A stretch of DNA of 40,869 bases from Clostridia bacterium (GTDB lineage: Bacteria; Bacillota; Clostridia; Christensenellales; Aristaeellaceae), in contig JAFWES010000073.1 of the NCBI GenBank assembly GCA_017512805.1, positions 1-40,869 on the forward strand. Reading direction: 5' to 3'. The position numbers and the translations under genes were made by a program. Positions 7,756 through 17,700 of this stretch are shown here, one piece after another; position 1 is the stretch's first letter; the number at the start of each line of letters is the position of its first letter. The notes beneath the pieces were generated by a model. It was not told the DNA's origin and ran no database searches. It saw only the letters and a program-made list of their open reading frames with translations.

Positions 7756-7784
7756 AAAAAATGGCTGAGAAGCATGCTTCTCAG
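7756..7784 (-). terminator. Terminator of the double-glycine-leader peptide gene (possibly bidirectional)
   Basis: The perfect 20-nt palindrome CTGAGAAGCATGCTTCTCAG lies at 7765-7784. On the minus strand it is followed by CCATTTTTTATT, a good T-tract, so it terminates the minus-strand peptide gene that stops at 7830. On the plus strand the following bases are not T-rich, but the stem could still protect the end of the Rpn-like remnant. Confidence 0.7.
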
Positions 7785-7829
7785 TCGGAGAATTTATATT
7801 CAAAGCCTTTGCGGCGGACGGATCTGTCA

Positions 7830-8096
7830 TTACAGTCCCATCGCGGCGCGCTGCGCCGCTTTGATTTCCGCTTCCGCGCGGTCTATTCTCATGGCAGCCT
7901 TCAGGGCGTCTTCAGCGGCCCGCATCCGGATGTCCGCCAGGCCCTCCATCTTCCGCTTTTCCTTGCGCACCCATTTTTGCCACTCCTCAAGGCGGTGCAT
8001 TGCATCAATTCTCACGCGTTCTTCATGGGTCGGAGGGGTGTAGCAGAGTATTCCGCCGTTCACAAGACTCAGTTCCTTTTCATTCAGCATCCTCAT
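7830..8096 (-). CDS. Small peptide with double-glycine (bacteriocin-type) leader
   Basis: An 88-residue product begins MRMLNEKELSLVNGG. The L-N-E-K-E-L-x-x-V-N-G-G pattern is the classic leader of class II bacteriocins and other peptides cleaved after Gly-Gly by C39-peptidase ABC exporters. Cleavage would leave a 73-residue, highly charged, apparently helical peptide (rich in R, K, E, A) with one Cys, unlike a typical hydrophobic pore-forming bacteriocin. ATG 8096 follows AAGGAAAT at about 8105-8112. A strong terminator follows the gene. No C39 exporter, immunity protein or modification enzyme is visible in the window, so it is an orphan. The leader is seen directly; export, cleavage and activity are inferences. 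Confidence 0.65.
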   Translation of the reverse strand: MRMLNEKELSLVNGGILCYTPPTHEERVRIDAMHRLEEWQKWVRKEKRKMEGLADIRMRAAEDALKAAMRIDRAEAEIKAAQRAAMGL

Positions 8097-8338
8097 GGTT
8101 GTTTATTTCCTTTCTTTATCTCTGTTTTATTCCCGGCCGCTTCCCTGCGGAATGTTTTGCCGGTGTGGGTCAGGCTTTCATTCACCTGACATAAAGTAAT
8201 ACGTGCCAGTTTTCCGGGTGGAAGTACAGAGAGAAAATTTATTTTTCACTTTTCACCCTGTACTTTTTTAGGCACGGAGTAGTATCATCCTCTTATAACG
8301 AATGACCGGTATGAATTGGTTCCCGGAGGATGATCCCA
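8097..8338. other. Divergent intergenic region with inverted repeats
   Basis: This region separates the minus-strand leader-peptide gene from the plus-strand leader ORF and DUF4003 gene. AAGTACAG (8222-8229) and CTGTACTT (8258-8265) form an 8-bp inverted repeat around a 28-nt A/T-rich loop, followed on the plus strand by TTTT. A smaller repeat GTCAGG/CCTGAC lies at about 8168-8190. TATAAC at 8294-8299 may be the -10 for the plus-strand genes; I see no clear -35 for it and no clear promoter for the minus-strand gene. Confidence 0.4.
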
Positions 8339-8389
8339 ATGATAACGCTTCCCGGAAGTACGGATATGCGTAAAGGAGAACGAGAATGA
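8339..8389 (+). CDS. Sixteen-residue leader ORF coupled to the DUF4003 gene
   Basis: ATG 8339-8341 is preceded by GGAGGA (8325-8330) at 8 nt, as good a ribosome site as any in the window. It encodes MITLPGSTDMRKGERE and stops at TGA 8387-8389, overlapping the ATG (8386-8388) of the DUF4003 gene in an ATGA junction. The downstream gene's own AAAGGAGA lies inside the leader codons. Such a layout gives translational coupling: ribosomes finishing the leader re-initiate on the next gene. The peptide has no runs of one amino acid that would suggest classical attenuation. It could be a chance ORF, but site, spacing and overlap together argue against that. Confidence 0.5.
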   Translation: MITLPGSTDMRKGERE

Positions 8390-9363
8390 AGGATTCACTG
8401 AGGACTTTGTGCAATCAGTTTATAGAGGACCGCGACATCATCAAAGGCACTTTCAAATGGGAAAGCAGCTATATGTATCCTGTGTGTGCCAACCTGTTCT
8501 GCGCGAGGGGTGTCAAGCCGGATGAGGATAAGCTTCGCGAATGCAAGGAGATCATCAGCCAGCAAACCGGGATCTTCTCCTCTTTCCGCGGGAATATCCG
8601 GATTCCTCTGATCTGCATGCTTTCTCTGGAGGATCATCCTCGGGAAAAGTTCAGCAGTGCGCAGGAAATCTACTGGGATTTGAAAGAGTACTTCCGTGGC
8701 TCGGACTATCTGGCGCTGACGGCTTTCCTCCTGACAGATGATGATTACTCTCAGGAAAAGCTGGCCAGAGGCAGGAGAATCTACCGGCTCATGAAGGATG
8801 AACACCCTTTCCTGACGTCTTCAGAGGACAGCATCTTTGCGGTTCTCATGGCGTCCTCGGAAAAGACCGACGAAGCGCTCATCAGAGATATGGAGACCTG
8901 CTACAGGAGAATGAAGGAGCATTTTTCCGACAGCAACTGTGTTCAGACCATGTCCCATATCATGGCGCTGGACAGCGAGAACGCGGAAATTGTGAGCGAT
9001 AAGGTATTAACGCTTTATGAAGCAATCGAGAAGGCGGGACGGAAATACGGGAAGCATCATGAGCTGTCCATTTTGGCTGCTCTGGCGACAATGAAAATTG
9101 TCCCGGACCAGGCCGCACGGGATATTATGGATGCGGATGCGTTTCTTGCGGAGCAGAAGGGCTACGGGGCCCTCGGAATGGATAAGAAAACGCGCCTGAT
9201 GCACGCGGCAATGATCGTTTCTGACGAATATGTCCCGCATGACACCATGGAACAGGTATCGCTGACCGGTACGATCTCCATGATGATCGCACAGCAGATG
9301 ATGATGTGCGCGGTAATGGCGTCTACAACGGCAGCGGCTGCTGCCGCGTCAGCACACCATTGA
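8386..9363 (+). CDS. DUF4003 family protein
   Basis: A 325-residue protein matching DUF4003. The family landmarks FKWESSYMYPVCANLFC (residues about 23-39), TGIFSSFRGNIRIPLICMLSL and YFRGSDYLALTAFLL appear in order, and the C-terminus ends in a Met/Ala-rich stretch (AQQMMMCAVMASTTAAAAA) and HH. It is predicted all-helical and cytosolic, with no signal peptide; function is unknown. AAAGGAGA sits about 8 nt before ATG 8386. It overlaps the upstream leader ORF by 4 nt. No other gene shares its strand within 380 nt downstream, so it is probably transcribed alone with the leader. Confidence 0.85.
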   Translation: MKDSLRTLCNQFIEDRDIIKGTFKWESSYMYPVCANLFCARGVKPDEDKLRECKEIISQQTGIFSSFRGNIRIPLICMLSLEDHPREKFSSAQEIYWDLKEYFRGSDYLALTAFLLTDDDYSQEKLARGRRIYRLMKDEHPFLTSSEDSIFAVLMASSEKTDEALIRDMETCYRRMKEHFSDSNCVQTMSHIMALDSENAEIVSDKVLTLYEAIEKAGRKYGKHHELSILAALATMKIVPDQAARDIMDADAFLAEQKGYGALGMDKKTRLMHAAMIVSDEYVPHDTMEQVSLTGTISMMIAQQMMMCAVMASTTAAAAAASAHH

Positions 9364-9663
9364 TCTCACCAGATTATACGGCCCATCGGGCCTATGTGGC
9401 ACAGTGTATACCAATCCAATCCGGATAGATGCTGTCCTTGAAATAGCAGATGGAATCAGTCTATGAACCGTTCCCTGATTGTTAGACAGTTGTAAAAAGG
9501 AGACAGAGAACCGTCCCCTGTCTCCTACTCCTTTCTTCCGTATTGCCGTTTTCCTCGGCACCCTTCTCTGTCCCAAATTGGGACGAATTTATAATGGAAT
9601 CGAAACTTTTTCTGAAAAAACTCTCCAATCAGAAAAGCTGGCCCCAAAAAGAACAAATTGACA
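9364..9663. other. Intergenic region with a GGAGACAG hairpin
   Basis: No complete gene is supported. A short frame after 9364 (codons reading DLTRLYGPSGLCGTVY, then to a stop near 9465) has no start and I do not recognise it. GGAGACAG (9499-9506) and CTGTCTCC (9518-9525) form a perfect 8-bp stem around AGAACCGTCCC, followed by TACTCCTTTCTT. It may end the DUF4003 transcript. The same stem-loop wording is, from memory, a dispersed intergenic repeat in gut Clostridia, which I could not check. Confidence 0.4.
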
Positions 9664-9692
9664 GTTATTTTGCAAACATCTCGCAAAATAAC
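9664..9692. promoter_or_regulatory. Candidate operator upstream of the RloA/RloB-like pair
   Basis: GTTATTTTGC (9664-9673), nine bases, then GCAAAATAAC (9683-9692): a perfect 10-bp inverted repeat with a 9-nt spacer. It ends 11 nt upstream of the -35 hexamer. It has no T-tract, so a dimeric regulator site is more likely than a terminator. No regulator gene is adjacent. Confidence 0.5.
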
Positions 9693-9703
9693 AGCTAAAA
9701 GCG

Positions 9704-9731
9704 TTGACAATCAGCCTGCATCGCTTATAAT
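9704..9731 (+). promoter_or_regulatory. Consensus promoter of the RloA/RloB-like operon
   Basis: TTGACA (9704-9709) and TATAAT (9726-9731) are both perfect, separated by 16 nt. The start point near 9738 leaves a leader of about 36 nt before ATG 9774, containing the ribosome site GAGGAGGTG. Such a strong promoter for a defence pair implies control elsewhere, possibly at the inverted repeat just upstream. Confidence 0.8.
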
Positions 9732-9773
9732 GAGAGTGATGATGCGAGGCTTTCGCCACGAGGAGGTGTGTGT

Positions 9774-11087
9774 ATGCTGTTAGAGTTCAGAACCAGGAAC
9801 TATAAATCTTTTGCTGATGAGATGGTATTCTCCATGACCCCGGCTCCGAAGCAGAAGGGTCTGGATTACAGTGTGTTGACCCAGAAAGCGGGCAGCAAAG
9901 ATTACAAAGGCCTTTGCTCTGCCGTGATCTATGGACCGAATGCTTCCGGAAAGACGAATGTCATCGGAGCGATGGATACTTTCAAATCGATCGTCCTGCG
10001 GGGCAACATCAACAATGCTGATGCGGTATCGCTGAATGTTGCTGCCTCTTCCCTTGAGCTGGTACCCAACTGCAACGGAAGTGCTGTGCCGACGGAGTTC
10101 GGTATTCGGTTCGTCGATAATGGACTGTTGGTAGACTACTCTATCATCATCGATCTTGGCACCTTCCTGGACAAGGACTATCCTCGAAGGATTCGGGAAG
10201 AGCAGCTTACCGTAAATGGAAAGCAGGTGTTCCTCAGGAATGAAACGCTTGAGGTACAGCTTCCTTCGGTGATCAAGGATTATGTGAACAAAAGCATCAA
10301 GAAGAAAACTGCCAAGATGCTGGATCTGGCGAAAGATGGCCTTACAGATACAGAGCTTTTCCTGAACAACGGGTTTAAGTCTATCTACGCTCAGAAACTG
10401 ACGGCGGCCATCCTGGATTGGTTTGCGAATCGATTCATTGTGGTCTGCCATGCGGAGGACATGCGGATTGTCCGGAAGTTTGCCGATCCGAAAGCAAACA
10501 CTATATATGTAGAAAAAACTCTGACGGACGCTGCCCGCGCCTTTGGCATTACGGCGAATGCTCTGGGCTACAAGCCGAACAACGATAAAGAAGGAGAAGA
10601 TGTCATGCTTGTTTCCATCTTCGGGAACAAGCTGCTTCCGGCGGAGGTATTTGAATCCTACGGAACGATCCGCTTCATCAATGAGTTCCCGATAGTGATC
10701 CTGGCGCTGCTCACCGGTGGCACACTGGTCATGGATGAGTTCGACGCTTCCATCCATCCGATGGCACTGATGAACATCATCAACATCTTCCATAATGATG
10801 AAGTCAACAGGAATGGAGCGCAGCTGATCTTTAACACGCACAACCCGATCTTCCTCGACGCTACGCTGCTGCGGCGCGATGAAATCAAGTTTGTCGAAAG
10901 AGATGAAACAACCGGCAACAGCATTCATTATGCCCTGTCCGATTTCAAGACCGCCGATGGTATCCGTAAGGGAGAAGACTACATGAACAACTACTTCGTC
11001 AGTCGGTATGGCGCGATCCGGGATGTCGATTTCAGCCCGATCCTCGAATCCATTATCTCCGGAAACGAGGTGGCGCAGGATGCCTGA
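9774..11087 (+). CDS. RloA-like / AAA15-family ATPase (AbiL-type defence, component 1)
   Basis: A 437-residue cytosolic ATPase. Walker A is GPNASGKT at residues 54-61, in the SMC/RecF-like setting (FRTRNYKSF at the N-terminus, IYGPNASGKTN). The C-terminal half has TLVMDEFDASIHPMA (Walker B plus D-loop) and LIFNTHNPIFLD (switch His), the AAA_15/AAA_21 arrangement of OLD- and RloA-type proteins. No TOPRIM domain is fused; the partner gene probably supplies the effector. ATG 9774 is preferred over the in-frame GTG 9768 because of the upstream GAGGAGGTG. It overlaps the RloB-like gene by 8 nt, so the two are co-translated. Paired ATPase/RloB genes occur as AbiLi/AbiLii abortive-infection systems and beside type I restriction loci; antiphage function here is inferred from family. 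Confidence 0.85.
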   Translation: MLLEFRTRNYKSFADEMVFSMTPAPKQKGLDYSVLTQKAGSKDYKGLCSAVIYGPNASGKTNVIGAMDTFKSIVLRGNINNADAVSLNVAASSLELVPNCNGSAVPTEFGIRFVDNGLLVDYSIIIDLGTFLDKDYPRRIREEQLTVNGKQVFLRNETLEVQLPSVIKDYVNKSIKKKTAKMLDLAKDGLTDTELFLNNGFKSIYAQKLTAAILDWFANRFIVVCHAEDMRIVRKFADPKANTIYVEKTLTDAARAFGITANALGYKPNNDKEGEDVMLVSIFGNKLLPAEVFESYGTIRFINEFPIVILALLTGGTLVMDEFDASIHPMALMNIINIFHNDEVNRNGAQLIFNTHNPIFLDATLLRRDEIKFVERDETTGNSIHYALSDFKTADGIRKGEDYMNNYFVSRYGAIRDVDFSPILESIISGNEVAQDA

Positions 11088-11736
11088 TATGCGTGAAACG
11101 CTGAAATACACTTTTACGGTCGAGGGAGAAACAGAACAGTGGTATCTGCTCTGGCTGCGAGACCAGATTAACGCCTGTCCTGATCGGGACAAGAATATTT
11201 CAATTGTTCCGAAGGTGCAGCAAAGCCCTGCAAAGTTCTATAAAAGCACCTCCAGGAAAGTAACCCCTGTCGTGACGCACATTTGCGATGTGGAAAGCAA
11301 CGAGCCGGTACACGCCTCAAAGTTCCAAACCATCCTGTCTGAAATGAAGGATGCTCAGACAAACAAGCGGATTGACTATCATCTGGGTTATAGCAATTTC
11401 TCCTTTGAACTCTGGATGGTGCTGCATAAGAAGGACTGCAACGGTCCTCTTAGCCACAGAAGCCAGTACCTGCTCCCCATTAACCAGATATTTGGCGAGA
11501 ACTTTGAAGATTTGGATCACTATAAGGCACACGACGCTTTTCACAGATGCCTTGCCAAACTGACGCTGGATGATGTAAAGGCCGCCATTCGCAGAGCGGA
11601 GACCATTACCCGAAACAATGAGCGGGACGGAAAAACGCTCCTCCAGCACAAAGGCTACAAGTACTATCGGGACAATCCCGCACTGTCGATCAACGAAGCA
11701 GTAAAGCAAATGCTGGCAGAATGCGGCGTTCTGTAA
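11080..11736 (+). CDS. RloB-like protein (AbiL-type defence, component 2)
   Basis: A 218-residue protein of the RloB family. The N-terminal YTFTVEGETEQWYLLWL holds the E-G-x-T-E-x-x-Y/W motif that recalls a TOPRIM-like first acidic site. GYSNFSFELWMVLH is the hallmark (S-N-P/F-x-F-E-x-W). The helical C-terminal part (DVKAAIRRAETI, ALSINEAVKQML) completes the family layout. The start at ATG 11080 overlaps the end of the ATPase gene (stop 11085-11087), with GAGG at 11067-11070; a second ATG at 11089 is possible. The likely role is the nuclease or RNA-acting effector unleashed by the ATPase on phage infection; that activity is inferred, not visible. It converges with the giant BspA-like gene, ending 48 nt from its stop. 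Confidence 0.85.
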   Translation: MPDMRETLKYTFTVEGETEQWYLLWLRDQINACPDRDKNISIVPKVQQSPAKFYKSTSRKVTPVVTHICDVESNEPVHASKFQTILSEMKDAQTNKRIDYHLGYSNFSFELWMVLHKKDCNGPLSHRSQYLLPINQIFGENFEDLDHYKAHDAFHRCLAKLTLDDVKAAIRRAETITRNNERDGKTLLQHKGYKYYRDNPALSINEAVKQMLAECGVL

Positions 11737-11784
11737 TGTAACCCCCATGCATTCCGGATTCATGGACCTGGTGAGTTTCCTTTT

Positions 11785-14700
11785 TTACCTGCCGTGGGTG
11801 GCGAGCCAGGAGTCGTCGATTTCCCGGAAGGCATAGCCGAAGCTGTCGGCCAGGGCCTCGGCGGCGGTGCCGGGGAAGCCGTAGATGACCTGCACGCTGC
11901 TTCCGGCAAAGGGATTGCCGATGATGTCGTTTACGGACCGCGGGATCATCACAGCTACGGCGCTGATGCCGGAGAAGGCCTCGGACTCGATGCCCGTCAG
12001 GTCGGCGGGCAGGAAGAAGGTGGGCTCGGGGAAGCTTCCGATCCAGGTGACCGTGCCGCCGTAGCCCTGCAGGACGTCGCCGGTCCAGCCGGCGTCCAGC
12101 GCAGGATAATACGCAGTGAGGTTCATGTTCCGGAAGCACTCTGCGTTGAAGGCCGGCACGCCTCCCGTGAAGCGGACCGTCGAGAGCGCGGTGCAGCCCT
12201 CGAACACTCTCATGCCGATCTGTGCTACCGAGCTGCCGAAGGTGAAGCTCGTGAGGGAGGTGCAGTTATAGAAAGCGTATTGCTGGACCTCCGTCACACC
12301 ACTGCCCATCACGACCTCCGCGAGTGAGCTGCAGTTCTGGAAAGCATTCAGGCTGATGACACCCACGCTGTCCGGGATGACGATGCGCAGCAGGCCCGTG
12401 CAGTCGGAGAAGGCGGTCTGGCAGATAGTGGTCAGGCTGGCGGGGAGCGCAATCCGCATCAGGTTGGCACAGCCGGAGAACGCGCCTTTCTGGATGGTAC
12501 GCACGCCGTCGGGCACGGTGAAGATGCTTCCCGTCAGGCCTGCGGGATATGCGATCAGCTCCGTCATATCCGCGGAGAAGAGAATGCCGTTCTCCGAGCG
12601 GAAGCGTGTGTTTTCTGCAGGCACAAGGATCGCGCGAAGGCCCGTGCAGCCGCGGAACACGGCGGAGTCCATTCTGGCGACGTTGCGGCCCAGGGTCAGG
12701 GTTCTGAGTGAACGGCTGTTCAGGAAGGTGTTGGAGCCGATGGAGGTCACCGTGTCGGAGATCTGCACGTCGATCAGACTCGGGAGACCGGAGAAGAGAC
12801 GGCGGCCCATCCGGGTGATGCCGTCCTCCACGACCGCGGCGTCGATCTCGTTCCGGTACGCGTACCAGGGCAGGCTGAAGGCGCCGGTGTCCTCGTCGGG
12901 GGTCGGTCCCTCGCCGCAGATGCGCAGGGTACCATCCGTCACCTTCCAGTAGCAGCTGCCCAGATCGCCGTATTTCCCGCTGCGCGGCAGATAGTCGAAG
13001 GCTGAGCCGGCATAGCTCTGTGCTGTCGAGAGGGGCCAGCCCCTGACTTTGAGGCCGGCGGAGCAGGAGTCGAAGACGTCGGTGCCAAAGGCCGCGTCCA
13101 TACTGTAGATCATTACGCTCTCCAGTGCCGTGCAGTACTGGAACGCGCGGTCGCCGATCCGGGTCACGCCCTCGGGGATCACGACGCTTTCCAGTTTCTC
13201 GCAGTGCCAGAAGGTATCGGAGGGGATTACGGTCACGCCGGAGGGGATCACGATGTCGCCGCTGAGTTTGGAACAGAAGAAGAAGGCGGAGCCGCCGAGA
13301 ATTGTAAGGCTGTCCGGGAGATCGATGGCAGCCAGGCTGCTGCAGAGACGGAAAGCATGGTTGCCGATGACGGTCACGCTGCCCGGGAGCGAGACATCCG
13401 CCAGTTTGCTGCAGCCCCAGAAAGCGGATTCGGAGATGGTCGTTACACCCTCGGGGATCGCGATGCGCTCCAGCTTGCTGCAGTTATTGAAAGCGCTGGC
13501 GCCGATCTCCCTCAGCGTGCCGGGGAGTGAAACCGAGAGCAGCTCGCTGCAGCCGGAGAAGCATTTCCTGCCGATCCCGGTCACGTCCTGTGACACGACG
13601 ACCGACGTGATCTCCGTCCGGTGATCGTACCAGGGGACCTCCGTTTCCGTGGAATAGCCGTCCATGTCGCCCGTGCCGATGATAATCAGATCGCCGCCCG
13701 GCGTCAGCGTCCAGGTGACGCCGCTGCCGCAGCTGCCTACGCTGAAGGGCACAAAGACGACGCTGTCGCTGTGAGCCTCTGCGTAGGTCTGAGCCGTCGA
13801 GCCGGGGAAGCCGCGGAGGATCAGCCCGGAGAGACAGCCACCGAACGTGTTTGTCCCGAAGATCGTCCCGGAGCTGCGGACTGTGACCTCCGCCAGACTG
13901 CCGCACTCATAGAAGGCCTCGGTCCCGATCTGCGTCACACTGGCTGGGATGACGACCTCCGCCAGAGAGGAGTATGCGAAAGCAAATTGGTTCAGGCTGG
14001 TCACGCTCTCCGGGATCAAAACGGAGCTCATGCCGGCGTAGTAAAAAGCGTAGTCGCGAATGGCCGTCACACTTTCCGGAATCGAAACGGAGGTCAGCTG
14101 GGTGCAGAGGTAAAAACTGTACCCGCCGATACTGGTCACGCCCGGTTCGATGACGACCTGCCTGACGAGCGGATTGTTGAAGAACGGCGATCTGCTGGCT
14201 CCGAGGTCGTAATCCCACATGGATCCCGTACCGGAGATGGTCACGGTGCCGCTGGTGGTGTCAAGGAACCAGCTCACGCTGTCGCCGCAGGCGCCGTGCG
14301 GTTCATCGGCGACCCAGGTGATCGTGCCGCCATAATTCTGCAGCCTTTCGGCCGTCCAGCCCGATTGGCCGTTGATGTAATGCGCGGTCGCGGTGACGCC
14401 GCTGAACGCGTCGGCGGAGATGCTCGGTCCGTTGCCGATAAAACGAATCGTGCTCAGCCCGGAGCAGGAGGAGAACGCGGACTGGCCGATGTCGGTCACA
14501 TTTACCGGGATTATCACGGCATTCAGGCCGGAGCCCTGGAAAGCGCTGGCCGCGATGCCGGTCAGGCTTTCCGGCAGCGTCAGGCCGGACAGCGCGGTAC
14601 AGTTCCGGAAGGAACCGGAACCGATCGTCAGTACGCTGTCCGGGATTGAGACGACACTGAGCGCCGTGAAATCCTGGAACGCGCAGCTGCCTATGTGTGT

Positions 14701-17700
14701 CACGCCCTGCCGGATCACGACCTTCTCAATCCTGTCGGCATGCTCGCGATATGGGATGCTGTCGGCGGTCTGGTCCGACATCGCTCCTTCCCCGGTTATG
14801 ATCAGGGTGTTGCCCGAAAAGACCCAGCTCAGGCCCTCGCCGCAGCTGCCCGACATGCCGGACAGGTTGACGAAGTTTATGCCGGAGACTCCGGCACAGG
14901 CCTCCGCCGTGGATCCGGCGTAGCCGTAGATCTTCAGGCCGTCATTTTCGTACGGGAAAACTGAATCCCCGAATTTCGCGTCGAGCGAGAGGACTGTCAC
15001 GCTGCTCAGCGCACCGCAACCATAGAAAGCTTTGTTGCCGACCGTCTGAACGCTGGCGGGGATCGTGACCTCGGTGAGAACGTCGCTCAAGTAGCACGCC
15101 TTCTCACCGATGCTGGTCACGCCCTCGGGAAAGACGATGGAAGTCATTCCGTCGCAGAACATGAACGCTCTTTCGCCTACCGTCTCCACGCCTTCTCCTA
15201 TCGAGACATCCCAGATAGAGATGAAACTCCTGAACGCGTTGTCACCGATGTGCGTCACGCCCGGTTCGATGATAACGTGCCGGATTTTATGGCGGTACGT
15301 CTGATAGGGCTGGTTGGTTGAACCGTAATCCGCCATGGGGCCCGTGCCGGAGATGGTCAGGGTCAGGGTGTCGGGACGGAAGCTCCAGTTCACGCCCTCG
15401 CCGCAGGGACCGCCCGGGTACTCGCCGATCCAGGAGACCGTGCCGCCGTAGTTCTGCAGCACATCCGCCGTCCAGCCGGTTTTTATGACCTGATAGAAGG
15501 CGTCCGCAGTGACGCCGAGGAATGCGTCCTCTGCGATCACAGGCGCGTCCCCTTCGAAGTTTACGGTGCTCAGATTCACACAGCCGGTGAAGGCGCGCTT
15601 CCCGATGCGCGTCACTTTGTCTGCGACGACGACGGAGGTGATTTCGGCGCGCCTCGGGTACCAGCCGGGCTGTTCGGTTTCAAAGTCCCACATGGGGCCC
15701 ATGCCGGTGATGCTCAGCACCCCGTCCTCCAGCGTCCAGGCCAGACTGGGGCCGCAGCGTACAATGCTGTTCATCCAGATGAGCGAACCCTCGTAATTCG
15801 ACCGAACCTCCGCGGTCCAGCTGGCGTCGTCACCGGGATAAAGGACCACAGCGGTGACGCCGTAGAAAGCGCTGTCGCCGATCGCCGGAGCGCCCCCGAG
15901 GAATATCACGCTGTTCAGTTCGTAGCAGCATCCGAATGCGTCTTTCCCGATCCCGGTCACGCTGGCGGGAATCGTGACTGCGGTGAGACAGGAGTTCCAG
16001 TAGCATGCCTGATCACCGATGCTGGTCACGCCATCCGGAAAGGCGAGGTACTCTACCTTGGTATTTGAGAACGCGAATTCGCCTACCGTCTCAACGCCGT
16101 CTCCGATCGAGATGGTAGAAGTGAAATAATAGGCATAGAACGCACAGTTGCCGATGTGCGTCACGCCTGGCTCGATGATGATGTGGAGGGTTTGCTCTCT
16201 GTACTTCCGATAGGGCTGGTTTGTCGAGTCGTAATCCCACATCGGTCCTGTGCCGGAGAGAGTCAATGTGCCGGTGGAGGGGTCAAAGCTCCAGTTAACG
16301 CTCTGGCCGCAGCGGCCGTGCGGATTTGTATCCGTCCAGGTGAGCGTGCCGCCGTAGTTCTGCAGCACATCCGCCGTCCATCCTGTGTTCTCGCTGATAT
16401 AGGACACGGTCGCGGTGACGCCGGAAAAGGCGTCGGCAGCGATATTCGGGGCGTCGCCTTCGAAGATCACGGCGCTCAGATTCGCGCAGCCGGCGAAGGC
16501 GCGCTTTCCTATGCTTGTTATGCTTGTCCCGACTACGACGGAGGTGATCTCGGCCCGCCTCGGGTACCAGTCGGGCTGTTCGGCATCAAAGTTCCACATG
16601 TCGCCCTTACCCTCGATGGTAAGCATCCCTCCCGACAGGGTCCAGACCAGGCTGTCGCCGCAGAAGCTATCCCCACTGCTGTGCCAGGAGAGCGAGCCGC
16701 CGTAGCCCTTTCGCATATCCGGCGTCCAGCTGGGTTCTCCTGCGGGATAGATCGCCGCGGCGGTGATGCCGGCAAAGGCGCGCTCGTCGATCACCGGGGC
16801 GGGCCCAAGGAAACGGACGGAGAGCAGAGCTTTGCAGAGCGTAAATGCATCTCCGTCGATCCTGGTCACGCCTGCGGGGATCGTGATGGCGGTCAGACCG
16901 GAGCAGTTGTAGAACGCGCTGTCGCCGATGAAGGTCAGGCCGTCCGGAAGACTGATGCCGGTCAGTGACTGGCAGCCCATAAAGGCGCCGCCGCCAATCG
17001 TTTTCACGCTGGCCGGGATCGACACGTCCTCCATCAACCCGAGCCTGCTGAAGGCACCCTGGCCGATGGACAAGACGCCCGGTTCGATGACAACGTGGGC
17101 GATCTGTGAGCGGTATCTATTGTACGGACTCTCATCGAAAGAGGCGAAATTTATCATATCTCCCTGCCCACGAATGGTCAGGGTGTCGCCGGAAAGCTCC
17201 CAGGTTAAGCTGCCGCAGAAGCCCTCGGCATCGGGCAGCGTCACAAAGGAGAAACCGCCGGCCGCAGCAAAGCTCTGGGCCGCGGAACCGGCTTTCCCGC
17301 GGATTGTCAGGCCGGTGCAGCCGGAAAAGGCGTTCGCGCCAATCGCTGTTACACTTTCCGGGATATCGACCCGGGTCAGACCTGTGCAGCCGCTGAAGGC
17401 CCAGGTCCCGATCCGCGTGATGCCGTCCCGGATTACCGCGGTGCTCACGCCGCTGGTGCCGGCAAGGGGGGAGACGGAGCCAGTCTGCTGGTAATCCGCC
17501 ATTGGCCCTGTGCCGTAAACGATCAGCGTGGAGCCGTTCTTCGTCCAGTAAACGTTCTCGCCGCAGAAGGCCGCCCCGTCTGCGACCCAGGTGATCGAGC
17601 CCCCGTAGTCCGTCATCCTGTCCTCTGTCCAGCTTTCGTCCGGATGGTAATAGGCAAAGGCGGTATCGAAGAGGAAGGCATTCGAGGTGATGTATGGCGC

